Below are positions 60,179-64,000 of a stretch of 64,000 nt of DNA, piece by piece. The notes under the pieces were generated by a model. That model was not told the DNA's origin and made no database searches. It saw nothing but the letters and a program-made list of their open reading frames with translations. Every line of letters starts with the position of its first letter. The stretch's first letter is position 1. Source of the DNA: Camillea tinctor (Eukaryota > Ascomycota > Sordariomycetes > Xylariales > Xylariaceae); NCBI GenBank assembly GCA_022578605.1, contig MU394108.1:223640-287639 (forward strand), written 5' to 3'. Both the position numbers and the translations under genes were made by a program.

Positions 60179-61822
60179 TCACAAAACCACCGTCTCCAGC
60201 CCAACCCCCGTGCAATTCCACCCATCCACCACCGCCTCCCCATCCCCATCCCTCGTAATATCCAGCCCCAACCCGCACCCGACCCAGAACCTCATCCCCC
60301 CGTCCCCCTCACACTCCAGACTCCCCCCTTCCGCCCCGCACCGCAGCGCCGCGTACCCTTCCCCGCCCACCGCCTCCAGCACCCCCGGCTCCACGAACCA
60401 CACCGCGCTGCCCCCGGACTCCGAGGTCCCATTCTGCGCTATCGCGATCCGAGCCTGCGATGGAGATGGAGATACCGCGCATAGGCTCCCCCCCGAGCTG
60501 TAGAACCGCGACGACGACCCCGCCCCCGAACTGAAGATCACCCCGTCCCCGCTGAGACGCAGGTACCACCCGTCGAACGGACCGCCGGGCTGCGCTACTT
60601 GCACGGCGAAGGGGGACGCTGTGGCGGCGCCGTCGCTGCAGGGAAGGGAGGTCGTTGGGGTCGGGGTTGCGGTTGCGGTTGCGGGGGTGGATGTTACGTT
60701 GGCGATGCGGGTTGAGTTGAGGAAGGAGGGGGCTCTGAGGTTTGTTGCGTTGGCGAAGGGGGGATGGGTGGAGTTGAGGAGAAGTGGGAGCGCTGTCGGG
60801 GTGGTTGTGTTTAGGTTGATCATCGGTGGTGCGGCACTGGTAATGTTGGGGAATAGAGCCGCGGTGGCGGTGGTTAGGTTGGCGAGCTTGACCGAGTCGG
60901 AGGCGTTGGTGGAAACGTCGTTGGTGGTCAAGTTGTCAGACTGTGCAGAGATCGTAGTGCCTAGGGAAGGAATAGAGCTGGTTGTGTTTGAAACTCGACT
61001 TGCTGTGGAATTAAAGGGGGATTTTGTAGAACCCGTATGATCAAGGGGTGAGGCAGTAGCGCTGGTTGTGTTTGATTGTTTCGTCACACTCGTGGTGTTG
61101 CTAATTCCCATCGAGATACCCAGGCCTGAGGTGCTTACTAGGTCCATATTCCCTTTAGTACTCGATGCTTGGCCTGTTACTCCTGGTTTCTTAAGTCTAT
61201 ACTTCTCACTGCTCGAAGCTTCTTCGTTCAGAGGGCTTGCTATTGTATTGCTGAGCCTCGAGCTTGTTATATTGGTAACGCTCGAGCTGATAGTCTGGTT
61301 CGCGATGGTATGACTGTTCAATACATCTAGCGAAGTTGTAATCGATGTGGCTCTGGTCTTTGAAGAAGCACTTGGAGTTGCTTCGGTGATGGCTGTCGGA
61401 GTAATCCCTAGGCATGAGCATGCTGATGCATAGGCAGCCGAAGAGGCACAAGTAGCCGCGTATTGAGGGATAGGTACACTCTGAGATGAGACGGCAGTAC
61501 TTGTATAGATAGAGTCGCCTATAGCTCTTCCCATCATGATATCAATGACTTCGTGTTGTTGGAGCCATCGTTTAGATGCTTTAGGCGAACTAGTTACAGC
61601 TTCTACCGTAGTTCTAGTTGGGATAGCAGTATCTATAAACGCATAACAGTCCTCTTTCCTCCGCGAGGGGGAAGCACTCTGGACCGCTTGTTTTCTCGAG
61701 TTAGAGCCATTCGTCTATGAGCCTTATAGATCTGGAAACTTACCCCGAAGGCAATTGTCCACTGCACATTCTGCTGCTGTTCTTGCTATCAACGCCCCCA
61801 AGGCAAAAAGGAAAGGATGCAT
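60179..61822 (-). CDS. Ser/Thr-rich secreted glycoprotein with N-terminal Cys motif
   Basis: Two exons on the minus strand, 61822-61744 and 61686-60179, give 528 aa. The first exon encodes MHPFLFALGALIARTAA, a short but plausible signal peptide. The splice (donor GTAAGT, acceptor CAAG) yields ECAVDNCLRAVQSASPSRR and then EDCYAF, a Cys-containing opening shared, from family knowledge, by many secreted filamentous-fungal proteins of unknown function; a second Cys pair lies in YASACSCLGITP. About 250 residues of Ser/Thr/Asn-rich linker with many NxT/NxS sequons follow (SNTTSVTKQSNTTS). The C-terminal ~145 residues (GPFDGWYLRLSGDGVIFSSG onward, with five cysteines) look like an ordered beta-rich domain. 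No GPI-type hydrophobic tail is seen. It is probably extracellular or wall-associated; its function is unknown. Confidence 0.8.
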
Positions 61823-62753
61823 CGCGGAGCATTCAAGTGAATGAAAACAAAATAATTTCACTGCATGTTAGTTAGCGAAAGAGGAAGAAGTCATAGAAGG
61901 TGTCTTTTAGTATGCCCCCCTCTCTCTAGCTCAAACATTATAAACCTAGAGCCATTCGTACGATGCTACAGTTACCATTGTTTTGATTGCATTCTTATGC
62001 GCATATGTAGAGAAGAGCTAAGCATCTCCAGACCAATAATCGGCGTTCGATCTAACCAGGGTACCCAATCTGAATCCGGGAATTAGATCTGGCTATTCCG
62101 TAGGATCGATCACCAGGGGTATGTTTACCCCTGCAACTTACCAATAGCACGGATTTATAACTTCAGAGTTGTCCATGTCAACTTCTCTACTACCTATAGT
62201 AATGTCTAAATGCTATTGAGTATTGCAACTGATAGGTTACCTAGGTATTTAGACTTAGTATGTGGCCATCGTATAACTGTTGTGTGACTAGTATCCAAAA
62301 CCACAGTAGGATTAACACAAACCATAGTAGGAATACTCAGGTCGATTTTAAATGTTGGAATATGAGGTTGCCACTCTACTATACCGTACTATACTACTAC
62401 TACATGGATATCTATGTATCAAGAAAAAAAATAGTATATATATAAATAGGCAAGTAAAGAAAAGTAAATATATTTGCTATAAGAACAAGAGAAATGTTAT
62501 TTTAATTATTTTAAAATGTGAATATTATCTTCTTATCCAATGCAATCTTGTTAACATACGATATAGTTGCGACCGATTTCTTTCCAACCGCGAAAACCTG
62601 ACCTTTGCTGAAATGGGTGATAAGGGGCATCTGTCAAGGTACGGGTACAGTATCCTCAGCTACATGTATATAAGGGACAGGTCCTCCCATCATCTAGAGA
62701 TAGATGTTCACCTAACCAAGCAACCTCATAACCTCATATCAACAGCCTTGACT
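61823..62753. other. intergenic region with AT-rich patch
   Basis: Promoter side of the Ser/Thr-rich protein and 3' side of the Cys-rich one. A strongly AT-rich patch lies at about 62390-62540. TACCTAGGTA occurs at 62238-62247. A 174-codon plus-strand frame (62352-62876) is made largely of Lys/Ile/Tyr/Asn codons and overlaps the next gene's exon on the opposite strand; I treat it as chance. Confidence 0.55.
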
Positions 62754-63532
62754 TTAAACAAGTCGAGGCCCTTCCGACAAAGAATGGTTATTAGGAAGAA
62801 GACCTTCAAACAAAGAAAGATTCTGGGGAATAACCACTGCGCCTCCGCCAAAAGCAGGGTTGATCGCGGGCGGTAGCCGTACGTTGTCACTAGTAGTGTT
62901 TCTCCAAGGTATGCCCTCAGGGTCCTGCGGGTCAGAAGGTCCAGGTTCGACCCAAGGCTGGTAGGTTATGTAACAGCGCCTCCCGGACAGCACCCTCTCA
63001 CAAAGGGCATTGGTGTAGTGGTGCTGAATGCTCTGCTCCAGGCAGTGCCAGCACTGGTGCCAGCAGAACTTAGGATAGTGGTGCCCGGCGCCACGGACGG
63101 TGACCCACCACCGGTTCAGGCAGATACCATCACCCGCGTGTTTGCCTATAAGGGGTCAAGTACACTCGTCAGTCAGTCTTCTGCTCGCTCTGTCACGGGG
63201 GGTTGGGAGTTGAGGGTTATGCACAATCACGTACCTTTGACTCGTGATTTGAGGCAGAGCTTGAAATTGTGCATATCCCGGTTGGTTGGTATTGCGTGGA
63301 CGTAATCCCCGCCTGAGTCCCAGAAACGACACCAAGGGTTGTAATTATTAATGTGATCATGTGGGTGAGTCTCGTCCCTATGATACTTGTTCCACTTATG
63401 CTGCTTTCCCTCCTCCTTCTCCTTCTTTTTTCTCTCCTTCTCCTTCCTCTTCTCTTCCTTCGTCAACCTCCAAGAGACTACCGGATAAGGGGTAAACCCT
63501 AGAAGTGCTAGGATAATAATGAGGAGGCGCAT
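62754..63532 (-). CDS. small secreted Cys-rich protein, candidate effector-like
   Basis: Two exons on the minus strand, 63532-63235 and 63145-62754, give 229 aa. The ATG at 63532 gives MRLLIIILALLGFTPYPVVS, a good signal peptide; starting at the upstream in-frame ATG (63655) would bury it. A highly charged Lys/Glu/Arg block (TKEEKRKEKERKKKEKEEGK) and a His/Asn/Trp-rich stretch follow. Eight cysteines fall after this block: one in NPWCRFW, one in FKLCLK, one in GICLNRW, three in FCWHQCWHCLE, one in ALCER and one in RRCYITY. Tryptophan and histidine are unusually frequent. The C-terminal ~60 residues are Pro/Gly/Asn-rich with two NxS/T sequons. I recognise no family. The adjacent gene is also secreted. 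An effector or antimicrobial role is inference from size, secretion signal and cysteine content only. Confidence 0.75.
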
Positions 63533-63905
63533 TTTGAATATGAGTACTGAAGAATGGAATATGAAGGGTATCCGGATGCGATTACGGCTAGAGAGAAAGA
63601 GTTGCTCCTTGATGAGATGGAGGGAGGAGGGAGACGTGTTATTTATACCCATCAACTCATATCATCATGAGTTCGTTTTCTTTTTAAAGTTTCTTCTCTT
63701 CCACATGGCACACGCCATCAAACGCAACTTAGACAAACTTTCGAGAAGGTTAAGAGAACATTTGCTCCATTTTTTTTTCTTTGAGATAGAGATAGACTTG
63801 TGATGATTTTGTGGCTATGCTGACCTCCCTTTTCTCCAACGTAAATAACTCACGCAAAAAAGCTCTAGTAGATTTTGAAATATCTAACGTCCTGATGATT
63901 CCTAA
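63533..63905. other. flank of the Cys-rich gene
   Basis: Presumed promoter and 5' UTR of the Cys-rich secreted protein. No other gene is seen before the poly-G run. Confidence 0.5.

Positions 63906-64000
<95 letters not shown>
63906..64000. repeat. 95-base poly-G run at the window end
   Basis: Uninterrupted G from 63906 to the last base. It follows ordinary sequence (CCTAA) abruptly. It is more likely an assembly or sequencing artefact (dark-cycle G calls, gap edge) than genomic DNA. Confidence 0.95.

Noticed and set aside
62352..62876. 174-codon plus-strand open frame
   Set aside because: First half is AT-driven (Lys/Ile/Tyr/Asn) and the last part overlaps the well-supported exon of the Cys-rich secreted gene on the other strand.

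Overview
The window is genomic DNA of a filamentous ascomycete (Pezizomycotina). The sequence shows short introns, mostly 50-110 bp, with GT..AG ends; GC-biased coding exons set in AT-rich, homopolymer-rich intergenic DNA; and a typical filamentous-fungal gene set (ApsB/Mto1-type MTOC protein, proline-rich metacaspase, Whi5-like repressor, Ser/Thr-rich surface proteins, a small secreted Cys-rich protein). A Sordariomycete is the likeliest class, but that is inference. I found no rRNA, tRNA, CRISPR array or intact transposon.

Layout. 1.4-9.8 kb: a UCH-family deubiquitinase (+) converges on a phosphatidylserine synthase (-), followed by a zinc metalloprotease with a jacalin-like C-terminus (-). 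9.8-17.0 kb: a 7 kb gene-free stretch. 17.0-23.8 kb: a Whi5/Nrm1-like G1/S repressor (+) converges on a Ser/Thr-rich single-pass membrane protein (-), with an assembly gap (10 N inside G and C homopolymers) between them. 26.9-29.4 kb: an unrecognised 659-aa protein (+). 29.4-36.0 kb: a second large gene-free stretch. 36.0-44.8 kb: a metacaspase (+) converges on an ApsB/Mto1-like coiled-coil protein (-). 46.3-52.8 kb: an F-box/transglutaminase-like/YccV protein of the FBXO21 type (+) converges on the ribosome-biogenesis factor Utp22/NOL6 (-). 53.5-57.2 kb: mitochondrial succinyl-CoA:3-ketoacid CoA-transferase (+) and an unrecognised protein with a weak F-box-like segment (+). 57.7-58.2 kb: a coding-like stretch broken by stops. 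58.5-63.5 kb: three minus-strand genes, namely an unusual SDR, a Ser/Thr-rich secreted protein and a small Cys-rich secreted protein. The last 95 bases are pure G.

Most genes are unlinked housekeeping functions (ubiquitin turnover, phospholipid synthesis, cell cycle, microtubule organisation, ribosome assembly, ketone-body and acetate metabolism). I see no biosynthetic cluster. The accessory-looking part is the right end (57-64 kb), where a broken gene, an atypical SDR, two consecutive secreted-protein genes and an AT-rich patch lie together. All gene models were spliced by hand; each closes in frame with GT..AG introns, and the exon coordinates are given in the entries.
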